This document shows positions 1 through 10,770 of a DNA stretch of 64,000 bases, one piece after another. Source of the stretch: Lumbricus terrestris (taxonomy: Eukaryota > Annelida > Clitellata > Crassiclitellata > Lumbricidae); assembly GCA_949752735.1 (NCBI GenBank), contig OX457036.1, positions 13,485,516 to 13,549,515 on the forward strand. The letters are read 5' to 3'. A program made the position numbers and the translations under genes. Within the stretch, counting starts at the first letter, position 1, and the number at the start of each line of letters is the position of its first letter. The notes under the pieces were generated by a model. That model did no database searches. It was not told where the DNA came from and was given only the letters and a program-made list of their open reading frames with translations.

Positions 1-557
1 CTCCTACCACATCATTGGGACATAATACCTCACCGCTTAGTGTCACTCCTACCACATCATTGGGACATAATACCTCACCGCTTAGTGTCACTCCTACCAC
101 ATCATTGGGACATAATACCTCACCGCTTAGTGTCACTCCTACCTCATCATTGGGACATAATACCTCACCGCTTAGTGTCACTCCTACCTCATCATTGGTA
201 CATAATACCTCACCGCTTAATGCCATCTCCCATACCGCAAAATCTGAACATACCTCACCGCATAAAATCACGCCTGCCACAGTTTCGGAACATGCCTCAC
301 CCCTGTACGACACGAACACGCTCGATTCAGCGAATTCCGTGACTGGACGAAGCACAAAGTGGCCTTCAATGATCGCACATCCACCAAACACGGAGGGTAG
401 GACCAACATGTCGGGGAATCATCTATTAATTCATGCAATAAGTCTTAGAGAGGAAACACAAGGACACCGGGATTTTCCCACCGAAAGCATAGAATCAATT
501 AATCGTGTAAGTCAGATTGTTGGAGCGCGCGACGACCGTCTTGCCTACGCGGACTAA
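1..557 (+). CDS. Gene A: Ser/Thr/Pro-rich 15-residue repeat exon (mucin-like), 5' end outside the window
   Basis: The frame is open from base 3 to a TAA at 555-557. It starts with about five 45-bp tandem units, each coding 15 residues of the type GHNTSPLSVTPTTSL, then degenerates into Ser/Thr/Pro-rich sequence. Such segments are usually O-glycosylated extracellular stalks. Two readings are possible. The TAA may end an upstream gene. Alternatively the exon ends at 396 at a phase-1 donor (GAGG|GTAGGA) and splices in frame to the phase-1 sushi exon at 3607, which would make it a stalk of gene A. A stronger-looking donor, GTAAGT at 507, is phase 0 and does not match the next exon. I prefer the second reading without proof. 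Confidence 0.5.
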   Translation, partial: PTTSLGHNTSPLSVTPTTSLGHNTSPLSVTPTTSLGHNTSPLSVTPTSSLGHNTSPLSVTPTSSLVHNTSPLNAISHTAKSEHTSPHKITPATVSEHASPLYDTNTLDSANSVTGRSTKWPSMIAHPPNTEGRTNMSGNHLLIHAISLREETQGHRDFPTESIESINRVSQIVGARDDRLAYAD

Positions 558-812
558 ATGTAGGCCTATCATCGTATACCAGAGATGGCTTTTATTTGAC
601 GACCCTGAGGGGATCCTTCATTTACAATAGCTCAGCATCATCGCTTGATGCTTTAGTCGTTAGAGAGTGGCACCTATGAAGCAATCTACCAAAATCGCGA
701 ACAATGTATAGGAATATTATTTCGTATTTCTTCCTATTTATTTATCAACTCGTAGCAGTGCTGAAAGTGGTTTGAAAAAATTTCCGAGTGTGTTTGGGGT
801 TGGAGCCTAGGG
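558..812. other. Non-coding stretch, no feature recognised
   Basis: A TAGGCCTA octamer lies near 565 just after the TAA at 557. Otherwise I see no gene, repeat or polyadenylation signal. Confidence 0.4.
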
Positions 813-821
813 CGTTATATA

Positions 822-870
822 CCTACTAGCTGGGGTACCCGGCGTCGCCCGGGAATTTTAGGATTCGGGC
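822..870 (+). repeat. Hairpin repeat end (CTAGCTG...CCCGG motif)
   Basis: ACTAGCTGGGGTACCCGGCG is followed by TCGCCCGGG, a GC-rich fold-back. A second copy lies at 34948-34980, right after a reverse transcriptase relic, which suggests it is an end sequence of a mobile element. Confidence 0.5.
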
Positions 871-879
871 CGTTCCCCG

Positions 880-1300
880 CCAATCCCTCCCTCCGTCTCT
901 CCCTCCATCCCACCATCTCTCCCACCCTCATTCCATCCCTCCCACTCTCCCACCCTCCCTTCCTCCTTACCACCCTCACTCCCACCCTTCCTTCCTCCTT
1001 ACCACCCTCACTCCACCATTCCTCCCTCCCACCCTCCCTCCCTCTCTCCCACCATCCCTTCCACCATCCCTCCCACCTACCCTCCCACCATCCCACCCTT
1101 CCACTCTCCCTCCCTCCCTCCCTCCCTCCCTCCCTCCCTCCCTCCCTCCCTCCCTCCCTCCCTCCCTCCCTCCCTCCCTCCCTTCCTCCCTCCCTCCCTC
1201 CCTCCCTCCCTCCCTCCCTCCCTCCCTCCCTCCCTCCCTCCCTCCCTCCCTCCCTCCCTCCCTCCCTCCCTCCCTCCCTCCCTCCCTCCCTCCCTCCCTA
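880..1300. repeat. CCCT/CCTT polypyrimidine tract
   Basis: Degenerate CCCT/CCAT repeats pass into an almost pure CCCT array (1105-1300). The minus strand is (GGGA)n and could form G-quadruplexes. ORFs here (Gly/Arg/Glu repeats) are artefacts. Confidence 0.95.
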
Positions 1301-1403
1301 ACCAGCAATCAGTATTTCATAAATCTCTCGTCTTTTTTTTACGCCGTGGTTAGGCTGGGAGTGCCTCTGAGTATGCATCTTGAAAGGACGCTATAGAAAT
1401 CTA

Positions 1404-3491
1404 CAGTGGCGCAACCAGGGGGGTGCTGGGGGTGCTTGAGCACCCCCCAGGGCTAAAAAGGTGACCCACCCAATTTTTCCAAATCCGATGATTTTTTTGT
1501 TGGGGGGGGTGGGGTAGGGGGGGGGGGGTCTTTTGCTCTTTCGGTATTTCAGATTACACAATCACGCCAGTTCCTTCATTCTTTTGTATTATAATTTTAG
1601 TCAAATTCATGGTTCTTAGAGCACCGGATTTAAATGTTTAGCTGGTCTACCTGAGTTTGTCTGGGTCTCGAGAAATTGCCTATTGTGATGAATGAAAAGC
1701 GTTAGAGTTATGCCTAATTGCCTATGCCTTTACATTGCAGTGTCTCACCTATTTATTGTTAATATTATGTTACGACTTAATTGATGGTAGCCTATCGTGT
1801 GTGCTATTTTATTAAGACCTAATTAAGAATTGTTTTCATTCAAATTAATATTGTAATGATATACAGTAATTCAGTCATGTTTGATCTAGACATTTCCAGC
1901 GGAGAAAGCGATCAAAAATGAAATTGTTTCCCCAGAAAATTTGACAAAATTAGAGTAGTTTTTAGTTGCTGTTTATTATATTGTATTACATAAACTGCCA
2001 TATTATACAATGATCTTATTTCCTACCATATAATTATTATTTTATTATTTATTATTGTAATATATAATTATGATGCTATCATATGATATTATAATGTGCA
2101 AAACTTCTGTCATGGGCGGATATTTAAAGCGATAGGGAAGACGCAAGTAATTGTGAGGCAACACTCCGAAGTTTTAAACCCCCAGAGTTTGTGGTGAGGG
2201 GACAGAAACATTCAAATGGTTATATTTCCCAATATGTCATAAATATTATTATAAATTTCTGCAATGTTTTCCACTGTTTATCCATAATGAAGAATTTTGT
2301 TAAGACGACAGCCTAAAATACTATCATTACAGTGCGTGTAAATTAAAAAATTCTTAAACGATGGGAAGTGACATTTATTGAAATCTTATATCATAATATC
2401 ACGTCTCTGAGCACTAAAATCATGAGTTATTTTGTAAAAATTACAGCTTTAAAAGTAATAGTGCACGGTGCAAATCTAACATTTTTAAGTAATTGTGAGG
2501 CAACACTCTGAAATTTTAAACTAAAATCTACGTCTATCGGCATTGAAACTGAGCTATTTTTTCATTGATATGACAGATTAAAATCCTACCATTATATAGT
2601 ATGGAAATTTAAAAAATTAAACAATGGGAGGGGCATTGAAGTCTTACATCATGTCTTTCAGCAATGAAATCATGATAAATTTCGTGAAAATGACAGCCTA
2701 AAACTATGTCACTGCAGTGTGGAAATAAAAAATTCTATGTTGGGGAGGAGGCACATCTCCATGCGCAAACCCCTTCCCCTGCTAGGTCTATGTTGAAATC
2801 TGAAATCACTCTTTTTCAGCACTGAAGTAATGGAGTTATTTTGCTAAGTTGACATCTTAAAATGGTACCATAATAAACGTGGAAACTCATAAAAATAATT
2901 TTGTTATAATTGTGAGTGTGTTTATTGAAGTTTAGACCACTCTTATCAGCACTGAAATAGCAATTTTGCTTTAGATGACAGCTTAAAATGCTGCCATTGC
3001 AGTGTCGGAAAAAATCTGATGGGGAGGCACATCCCCTCCCAAAGCCCTGCCCTCTCGGCGCCACGTGCTTCGAAGATTTTCCGTCGGATGCTCGTTTTCC
3101 CCAGAGACCTTGATTCCCAGAGAGGGATTAGATAAAACACTGGTTATTGGGGGAGGGGCTAGATTAAACATTGGTTATTAATTCTGCCACTCGGGAGCTC
3201 TAGGCCTAAGATCATTTGTCTTATCTAAACAAATGGGAAAGGACATTTTTGAAGTCTTAAGCCGTGTTTTTCTGAAGTTTTCATGACTATATCGCTCATA
3301 AATACAGCTGGCAAACAAGAGCCTGAAACGTGCTCTTGCTGATGTCAAAAGTAGAAAATCCGTTGGTTTCTGGGGCTCCGACCCCGTTGGGGAGCTTACG
3401 ACGCTCCCTCAGACCCCTAGTCGGTATTGGCTTCGTCGCTTACAATAATAATTCTGAGCACCCCCAGCAAAATTTTCTGGTTGCGCCCCTG
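1404..3491. mobile_element. Non-autonomous hAT element, 2.1 kb
   Basis: Ends CAGTGGCGCAACCAG and CTGGTTGCGCCCCTG are inverted repeats, flanked by a perfect 8-bp duplication GAAATCTA (1396-1403, 3492-3499), the hAT signature. The interior is several diverged copies of a roughly 160-bp AT-rich unit with no transposase. The insertion splits a LINE/SINE hairpin tail (GACGCTATA / GAATGAATG). Confidence 0.9.
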
Positions 3492-3606
3492 GAAATCTAT
3501 AGAATGAATGGATGCATAAATGAATGCATGCCCGTGTACGAATGGATGAATGCATTGTGCATAATGAATGAATGAATTGTGTATAATTATTATTATAATG
3601 TCATAG

Positions 3607-3789
3607 GTAAGACGCTTTGTGAAGATCCTCCGCCTGCCACTGAGGCTTCGATTCAGTTGATTCACGACGAAAAAGGATCGATTGCAGTTCACACCTGTCG
3701 TCTCGGTCAGTCGTTCTCCGCTGGAGGGACATCGAGAAGCTCCGTTTGCATTGACGGACGATGGAACACCGTCCTGCCAGACTGTCAGG
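3607..3789 (+). CDS. Gene A: sushi/CCP exon 1
   Basis: One sushi (CCP/SCR) domain in one 183-bp exon, acceptor ATAG|GT and donor CAGG|GTATGA, phase 1-1. The 61 codons carry the four cysteines at about residues 5, 31, 48 and 60, expected to pair 1-3 and 2-4, and the typical Trp between Cys3 and Cys4 (residue 53). Sushi domains are extracellular binding or spacer modules of complement regulators, selectins and adhesion proteins. This is the first of nine consecutive phase 1-1 sushi exons on this strand. The ligand cannot be read from sequence. Confidence 0.85.
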
Positions 3790-3837
3790 GTATGAATAGC
3801 CTATGCATGTAGTTCATCATCTTCTTAATTCTGCCAC

Positions 3838-3895
3838 TGTTTGTTCTCTGCCAGTGCCAGTCCCAAGCCTGGATAAAGAAGGAGGGCGACACTAT
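3838..3895 (-). repeat. Fragment of a dispersed repeat (TTATCCAGGCTTGGGACTGG)
   Basis: The reverse complement contains TTTATCCAGGCTTGGGACTG. Related copies lie at 16610-16640 and 57800-57850. This is probably a retroelement end. Confidence 0.5.
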
Positions 3896-3984
3896 TCATC
3901 TTAGCAGTGGCATTGGCGCTAAACAGCAACAAACCTTGTTCATCCTATTTTTTACCGTCTTCGCTGATTATTTTTGCAATTACT

Positions 3985-4210
3985 GTACTATGGGCCGCGG
4001 CGGTGTATGGGGTATCTCCGGTGCCTTGGAGCCGGAAGACTGCGGGTTCCAATCCACCTCAAGCCGCCGCGTTGAAACCCTGAGCAAGTCCTTCACTCGT
4101 AATTGCTCGTGCACTTCGGCGCGAAACTTCGATTCAGTGTCCGCGCTGTAGTCGGAGGCGCCTCTGAGTAGTAATCTTGATGGGGGCGCTATGAAAAGTG
4201 CTCATACGCA
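3985..4210 (+). mobile_element. tRNA-derived SINE, copy 1
   Basis: The head resembles a tRNA with a B-box-like GGTTCCAATCC. A body follows (CAAGTCCTTCACTCG) and then the tail GGAGGCGCCTCTGAGTAG with GGGGGCGCTATGAAAAG. Two more copies lie on the minus strand near 38.2 and 40.1 kb. Confidence 0.75.
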
Positions 4211-4574
4211 CGCACATACGGTTCACTCTTGTATTGACTTGAAGCTGCCAATTTTCCGATCCACAGGTCTAGGAGTATAATATAAACTGGCCAATGGCCC
4301 GTCTTATACGCCGTCAATTTCTCACGCACACATACAGATGTTTTGGAAGGAACAGATCATCATTGTCACAGCGAAATTGACTTGATAAAGCGCCAGCGAT
4401 AATAATCTGGTCTACCTGAATTCTCTTTTGTGGGCGCTGAGAAATTTTCAAATATTTACATTACATCACAATGCAATAATTAGCATCATCTCCATTGTAA
4501 AGAAATCACTCGTGGCAATCCAGGAATTGATTCTATAAGCGTCTATCACGCCGGTTTTTTATATTTTACTTTGC

Positions 4575-4925
4575 AACAGGTGTTGTACGTATAGTGTAAA
4601 CTATTGCTATTGCAGGTATTTTGCGTAAGCTTATAGTGTAAACTACAATTGTTATTGCAGGTATTTTACGTAGGCTTATGGTGTAAACTACATTTGTTAT
4701 TACAGGTATTTTACGTAGGCTTATGGTGTAAACTACATTTGTTATTACAGGTATTTTACGTAGGCTATGCCGCTATGGTGTAAACTACATTTGTTATAAC
4801 AGGTATTTTACGTATAGTGTAAACTACAATTGTTATTACAGATATTTTACGTAAGCTTATAGTGTAAACTACAATTGTAATTACAGGTATTTTACGTATA
4901 TATATTATAAACTACAATTGTCATT
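4575..4925. repeat. Minisatellite of about 46 bp, seven units
   Basis: Units contain GTGTAAACTAC and GTTATTACAGGTATTTTACG. Each carries an acceptor-like TTACAG, and the array ends about 20 bp before the acceptor of sushi exon 2. Some units have TATAGTG where others have TAGGCTTATGGTG. Confidence 0.85.
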
Positions 4926-4945
4926 GTTCTCGGTATCTGTTCTAG

Positions 4946-5158
4946 AGGTGACGTGTTCCTTAAACGCAACAGATTACAGAGATGAAAATAGAGAGGTGGT
5001 CGGCAGGATTAACTCGCTAAGAAGATGGGAAACAAAGACTTACTTCTGTGGGAGAAACGGTCAGCAGGTGGCAGCAGGATGGACAAGACGGGTGGTGAAG
5101 TGTACGTCCGTCAGTCATCAAGGGAAACTGGTCCCAGATATTATGTCGACCTGCAACG
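4946..5158 (+). CDS. Gene A: sushi/CCP exon 2, divergent
   Basis: 213-bp exon, 71 codons, acceptor TCTAG|AGGTG and donor AACG|GTGAGA, phase 1-1. Four cysteines at about residues 4, 35, 53 and 70 fit the sushi framework. The domain is unusually long and has no Trp between Cys3 and Cys4; its Trp residues are at 28 and 46. The phases and neighbours support its being a real exon. The fold may be modified. It lies just after a 46-bp minisatellite whose units end in acceptor-like TTACAG. Confidence 0.75.
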
Positions 5159-5225
5159 GTGAGAGTTTCTAAATGACACCATGCTGGACACCTGAGATTA
5201 AGCCTATAGTGCACTATGCACTGTA

Positions 5226-5312
5226 ATCGAGATCGTATCGTAATCGTAATCTCCAAAATTCCAAAGCGCCACTAGAAAGTCAAGTGCAGAGCACCAGCTT
5301 ATTCGCTGGTTA
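5226..5312 (-). mobile_element. LINE 3'-end fragment (ATTACG tail family)
   Basis: CGTAATCGTAATCTCC, then CCAAAGCGCCACTAGAAAG and CACCAGCTTATTC, match the reverse complement of the 3' end of the LINE at 13820-15597. Confidence 0.75.
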
Positions 5313-6098
5313 AATTCAATACGACTGTATATGCAGATAAAGCCTCTTCTCTTCCGTCTGGCCTCTGATTAATTAATTATTTGAGATCATGAAGAGCTCT
5401 CATTATAATTCTGACTGACTGACTGAATAACCACTCTATCGATTGATTGGTTGATTGATTAATTGATTGATTGATTGGCGAATTGACTGATCTGATAATG
5501 CACTTCTTCCCAACTTCAGTGGACCAAACTACAGAGCATAGATGGTGGTGAGCCATTGCACCTGAGGGACTTGACCGCATGAGTTGGCCGCCTTTCATAT
5601 CAAGACACTGTAAGACATTGCTAATGATTGCAGGTTCAGTAGCATACGCGCAACATTATACACAAATGCCATTGAACCGTTAGCTATACATGTAGCTATT
5701 CGTGCTTGAGTGGAACCGCCACGGTGGGAACCCTTCTAGTTCTCGGTGTATTACATGTACCTTGCTAGATAATAAAATAGTCCCAGTCCTTCATTTCGTA
5801 TGATACAACACAGATTTAGTATTACCTTCGTTCATTGACGATATAAAATGTTAAACCGCATCCAGGTACAGATTATATTAAAAATAAAATTGTTACAAAC
5901 ACTGTTCTCATAAAAAGAAGGCTTGTTTGTTATTTTCTGTATAAAACTCAGGCTGTAAAGTTTCTATCAGCTTTGGTTGGGAATTGGCGCGCTATAATAG
6001 GCTAGATGTTTGTTTACGATTTCCAATACATTGCAATCCCAATGTTGTATAATATTATGGTAACTAAACTAGTAGGCCTAGTTGTCTGTTCTTCGCAG
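5313..6098. other. Intron sequence with a short TTGA/ATTG microsatellite
   Basis: A degenerate GATT repeat at about 5437-5478; otherwise AT-rich with no recognised element. Confidence 0.4.
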
Positions 6099-6275
6099 TC
6101 ATTCACTGTCGACCGATTCCTTTGGTGGCGAACGCAACATCGGAGGAACTGAACGAAACTTCGAGATCCGTTCTTCTCAGATGCCTAACAGGGCACAGGT
6201 TCCATGATGGATTGAGCGAAAGAATCGCCACATGCAACGATGATGGGAGCTGGGAGAACGTGGTCCCCTGCAAAC
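6099..6275 (+). CDS. Gene A: sushi/CCP exon 3
   Basis: 177-bp exon, 59 codons, acceptor TTCGCAG|TC and donor AAAC|GTAACT, phase 1-1. Cysteines at residues 4, 29, 46 and 58 and Trp52 give a standard short sushi domain. Two N-glycosylation sequons (NAT and NET) lie between Cys1 and Cys2. Confidence 0.87.
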
Positions 6276-6874
6276 GTAACTCACAGAATATTCTTAAAAA
6301 AACCAGACATCTCTCTGACTTGGAATGCATGCTTTACTGGTTGTTAGATAAGCCTACAAGTTATGGCTTTCGCTGTCAAATTTTGAAAATTAGTGTTACC
6401 TGCAACACCCAGCAATGAGAGATGTGAGCCTAGAGCAGTTAGACATCATAATTATGATAATTTTTAAACCCAATGATTTTCATATCTTGGGCATTTTTAG
6501 GCATCGCCCTATAATGTTTTTATCCATTAACATTGATCTTAACTGTATACAATGTATATAGTAGGCCTACTGTAAATTTTTGACGAAATAACAACAAATT
6601 AACGGTAGCATTAACAGTTGCAATAGCAATACTATTGCAAGACAGAAACACGGCAATGCCATAAGATAGCATAGATCTATGCCATAACAGAGCATGATGT
6701 AACGTTGCACGGAAAAAGCATCACATGGCATAACAGAAAGTAGTTAGAATGCCTTCACTCTAGAGTCATTGAGCATGCAGCATAGTACTTCATAGTTACT
6801 GTCAACCTTCATTCTTCGATAATAAATTCTCGTATCTTGGCAATCGAACAGACTTCTGTTACTTTTTCCATTAG
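6276..6874. other. Gene A intron, no recognised element
   Basis: AT-rich intron with one TAGGCCTA near 6562. No coding or transposon signal seen. Confidence 0.4.
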
Positions 6875-7057
6875 AAACCCATTGCGCCAAGCTGGTTCCA
6901 GAAACAGAGATGCTGCTTAGCAGCGATCTCACAGTCTACAGTGCAACAGTTGAGGCAACCTGCAGACCAGGTTTTGCCTTTCCAAATGGAACCAAGAAGA
7001 TAGTCTTGGAATGCATGGCATACCGACAGTGGAACGACTCTCTCTTACAATGTCAAG
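6875..7057 (+). CDS. Gene A: sushi/CCP exon 4
   Basis: 183-bp exon, 61 codons, acceptor CCATTAG|AAACC and donor TCAAG|GTCAGT, phase 1-1. Cysteines at residues 4, 30, 47 and 60 and Trp53 are present, with sequons NGT and NDS. The exon starts about 35 bp upstream of the first in-frame ATG, so an ATG-based reading truncates it. The next intron begins with a long TATG microsatellite split by a DNA transposon. Confidence 0.85.
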
Positions 7058-7132
7058 GTCAGTATAGAACATTCAGTACCTGTAGCTGCTGCGGTATACG
7101 CAGATGCTTTGGCTGTTTATCATTTTAGAGTA

Positions 7133-7338
7133 TCTATGTATGTATTGTATGTATGTATGTATGTATGTATGTATGTATGTATGTATGTATGTATGTACGT
7201 ATGTATGTATGTATGTATGTATGTATGTATGTATGTATGTATGTATGTATGTATGTATGTATGTATGTATGTATGTATGTATGTATGTATGTATGTATGT
7301 ATGTATGTATGTATGTATGTATGTATGTACATGTATGT
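7133..7338. repeat. GTAT microsatellite, left half
   Basis: A nearly pure tetranucleotide array. It resumes in the same orientation at 9425, so a transposon split one array. The tyrosine/valine/cysteine-repeat ORFs are artefacts. Confidence 0.95.
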
Positions 7339-7340
7339 TA

Positions 7341-9422
7341 GGGTGGTCCTTATTTCTAAAAGTTTGATTTTATAACGGGGCACCCTCTAAGTTGGTTTCT
7401 ATTGATGAGAAAAAAATTGAGAAAAATTTTGGAGAGAATCTGAAAACATTTAGGGGCCGCTACCAGAGGTTAAAGTTCAAGGTTAGAATTAATTTGGACT
7501 TTGTGGTCCACTATGCGCAATTTCCATTAATATGCTTTCCAACCATGTTAATCGCTGATAGAATTTGATAGACAAATATACTCACATATTTATTAACATC
7601 TCCGACATCATGATTGCCACCTACTTACTTATTTTATTGACATTTTTTATAATGCATTCACAGCCATTGCATCTTTTGGCGGCAATTTCGCTTGATTTTG
7701 GTTTTTTCGTGTATATTGCATAATTTCGCTATTGTCAAAGAGAACACAAAGTTGGCAATAGACCTAAGTCTTGACAATGCCACGGTGAAAGTGAGTGACA
7801 GAAATGCAACACTTGTAGACCTACTTTCTTTCGCACTACAATGTCTTGGCAATGATCCCGCAGAGTTCAATCTCTATTGTTTTTCAATGCTTAACGAGTG
7901 AATAAAGAAACGGCAAAAAATTTATGAAAACTTGAAAGCTGAATGCCAACCAGGAGTTCCTCTAATAATTCACTGGGATGGAAAGTTGATGGAAGACATC
8001 TGCAGACTGCAGTAAAGAAATAGTAGACCGTCCTCATGTCCTCGTTTCTACAGTGTTGACCAGATCCTCGGTTTACAGAAGTTATCATCGGGACAAGAAA
8101 ATCTTCAGTGTCTGCAGTGAATGAAACGGTTGTGACTTGGGGCATTACTGATCAAATCAAATCTATGTGCTTTGACACCACATCAGTGAACAGTGGACTT
8201 AGAAATGGTGCCTGCATCCTGTTGGAACAGAAACTGGACAAGGATTTGTTGTAGAGTGCATGTCGCTATCACATATGCCTAAATTAAGTTGGAGGCAGTG
8301 GTTATGTTTTCTCTTGGTTCACCGAAGGGTAAGGACATAATGATTTTTCCGCTGGGCTGCACAGAGCGAGGTTGATCGGCAAGAGCATTTACAGTGTTAA
8401 GATATGGATGTTCAAGAAATAATTCAAGTCAACAAGAAGAGAATAAAGGGTATGGCTGACATCTGCCTATATACGTCAAAGTCTGATTTCAAGCACCGTA
8501 TGCACCATCTATACTCCTCAACTTGACCTGTAGAGAGCAGATCTTTAAGGACATTGAAAAAATACAGGGAGATAAAATAGTGCAGTTGCAGACGTTGCAA
8601 TGAAGAAATGTTTAGGTGACCTTTGGTATCTTTCAGAGGAATTGGTGGCTTTTGTGTTCTTTGATTTATAGGGCTTCCATTTATACCAAGCGCCAAATGA
8701 TTACTACTCTGGACAAAATTTGGATCGAACATCCACTTCAAAGAAGAACCTTGAAACCTGCTGTAATAAGCTCAATGCAACTGGAAGATTTTGTCATGAA
8801 AACACGAGATTTTTCAAGTTTTCTCCAATAAGACGTTGATATGTACATGGTCAAACGACACGAGAACTTCAAGTTAGATTAGGCCACTGCGAGCCCAGTG
8901 AAAGTTGTGAATGACATTACAAAGCGTGGAGTGACACTAATGAACATATATAACAAGCTTCAAACAAATAATGAGGATCAGAGTCTGCTATATTGATTGT
9001 GAAGAAATATATATTATAATTATGGTATACCTATATCGCAAAAGACTGATGCAATAATGAAACATTAACTGGAAAAACATTTTTATGTCCGTGTATTCGT
9101 TTTGTCCAAAATAGTAAACCAGCCCACAGGCCACTAGTCCACCTCCAGCACGGTCCATTGCCCACCAGAATTTATTTCAATTTGTGTATTCAACCATACA
9201 TGTACACTAGTAATAGTATAGGCCTACAATATACGATTTTCCATGTTTCGCCTGTGTCTTTACATTGATATAATTATGTTACGTCTGGTAGCGACCCCTA
9301 AAACTCAAAAAAATCTGCCAAAATTTTCAGTGTTAAAATTTTTAACCTAAAGGTATAAGTTAGGAGGGTGCCCCGTTTAAAATTCTCCAAAAAATATTTT
9401 TACATGGAGCTAAGGACCACAC
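7341..9422 (+). mobile_element. TA-flanked DNA transposon, degenerate, family unassigned
   Basis: Left end GGGTGGTCCTTATTTC and right end (reverse complement) GTGTGGTCCTTAGCTCC are inverted repeats. Both sides share a second inner block, ACGGGGCACCCTC. TA dinucleotides flank the element (7339-7340 and 9423-9424). The interior (7690-8900, + strand) has broken ORF pieces such as LVDLLSFALQCLGNDPAEF and further stop-interrupted segments resembling an uncharacterised transposase I have seen in invertebrates but cannot name. It is inserted inside a TATG microsatellite. Confidence 0.8.
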
Positions 9423-9424
9423 TA

Positions 9425-9690
9425 ATGTATGTATGTATGTATGTATGTATGTATGTATGTATGTATGCATGTATGTATGTATGTATGTATGTATGTATGT
9501 ATGTATGTATGTATGTATGTATGTATGTATGTATGTATGTATGTATGTATGAAATGTTTTCTGAACAATGTGAACTTGTTCAGAAAACATTTCATACATA
9601 CATATATACATGCATACATACATACATACAATACATACATACATACATACATACAATACATACATACATATATACATGAAATACAATATA
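9425..9690. repeat. GTAT array, 18-bp hairpin, ATAC array: large palindrome
   Basis: (ATGT)n at 9425-9550 is followed by GAAATGTTTTCTGAACAA, a 7-nt loop and the exact reverse complement TTGTTCAGAAAACATTTC (9551-9593), then imperfect (CATA)n to about 9690. Confidence 0.9.
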
Positions 9691-10179
9691 CACACACCAA
9701 CATGCATAATATATACCTCAATTCATGTAAATTATATGCGAGTATGGCTGTACATACAATACCCATCTACAAAATACATGCATAGCATTGCATACTTGCA
9801 TTTTGCGTGACGCTATATTCGATTGTCGAGAATCGTTGGTGAGCTGCTCGTGTCATAAGACAAAGAAACCGAGTTCGATATTTCCCGCCATGCACCGAGA
9901 TGGTTATTCTGTCGAAACCTTTAGACTCAAGTTCTTCACGAGCAATTATATTGTCAGCGCCATCCAGTGATACTTCACCACCAAATAGTGGAGCTAAATA
10001 AACGCACAGCAATAAAGTAATAATAATAATAATTTATCAGTGTAACGCAGTAATATTACAAATAGATCTAACAATTAAAAGTATAGCGATATATAAATAA
10101 CAATGCAACGAATTCACGCATGCGATGCAAACATTCAGACGTGAAATGATATCGACAGAAACTTGTTTCCATTGTTCAG

Positions 10180-10386
10180 AAATCGTCTGCACAAGTCCTC
10201 CACCGAATGTAACCGGATCGGAAATCGTTGGTCTCGAATCGACCGACGGCAAAGGAAGGTTCCTCTTTGGACCGACCATCGTATACACCTGCATCGATGG
10301 CAGACGTTTTGAAGACGGATACACCGTCAAAAGCATCATGTGCATAGCAGTGGACACATGGAACGATACACAAAGCACCTGTCAAT
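10180..10386 (+). CDS. Gene A: sushi/CCP exon 5
   Basis: 207-bp exon, 69 codons, acceptor TTGTTCAG|AAATC and donor GTCAAT|GTACGT, phase 1-1. Cysteines at residues 4, 38, 55 and 68 and Trp61 are present; the spacing between Cys1 and Cys2 is long. The final codons and the donor are the seed of the minisatellite that follows, so several near-copies of this 5' splice site lie in the first 400 bp of the intron. Confidence 0.85.
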
Positions 10387-10770
10387 GTACGTTCTATTTT
10401 AATCATCCTTGTACTAACCTGTCAATGTATATGTTCTACTTCAATCATCCTTGATTATTGTACATACCTGTCAATGTACGATCTATTTCAATCATCCTTT
10501 GTTATTGTACTTACCTGCCAATGTACGTCTGTTTCAATCATCCTTGATTATTGTAATCACCTGATCTATTTCAATCATCCGTTGTAAATTTACCTATCTG
10601 CCAATGTTCGTTGTAGGCCTATTTCAACCGCTCCTCGATTATTCTATTCAACTGCCAATAATTAATATTTAGCCTACGTTCTTTTCGAATTACTTTCACA
10701 AATCTACATAGGCCTACCTGCAATGTGCGACATATTTGATCCGTCTTTCATTATTTATAACTACCTGCAA
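10383..10770. repeat. Minisatellite copying the exon 5 splice donor
   Basis: Units of about 50-65 bp repeat CCTGTCAATGTACG...TTTCAATCATCC. The first unit is the end of sushi exon 5 plus its donor. Two units contain TAGGCCTA where their siblings have TA (10614-10621, 10709-10716). Confidence 0.85.

Noticed and set aside
815..1308. Gly/Arg/Glu-rich minus-strand ORFs
   Set aside because: CCCT simple repeat.
7104..7383. Tyr/Val/Cys/Met repeat ORFs
   Set aside because: GTAT microsatellite; the same applies at 9360-9785 and 49874-50288.
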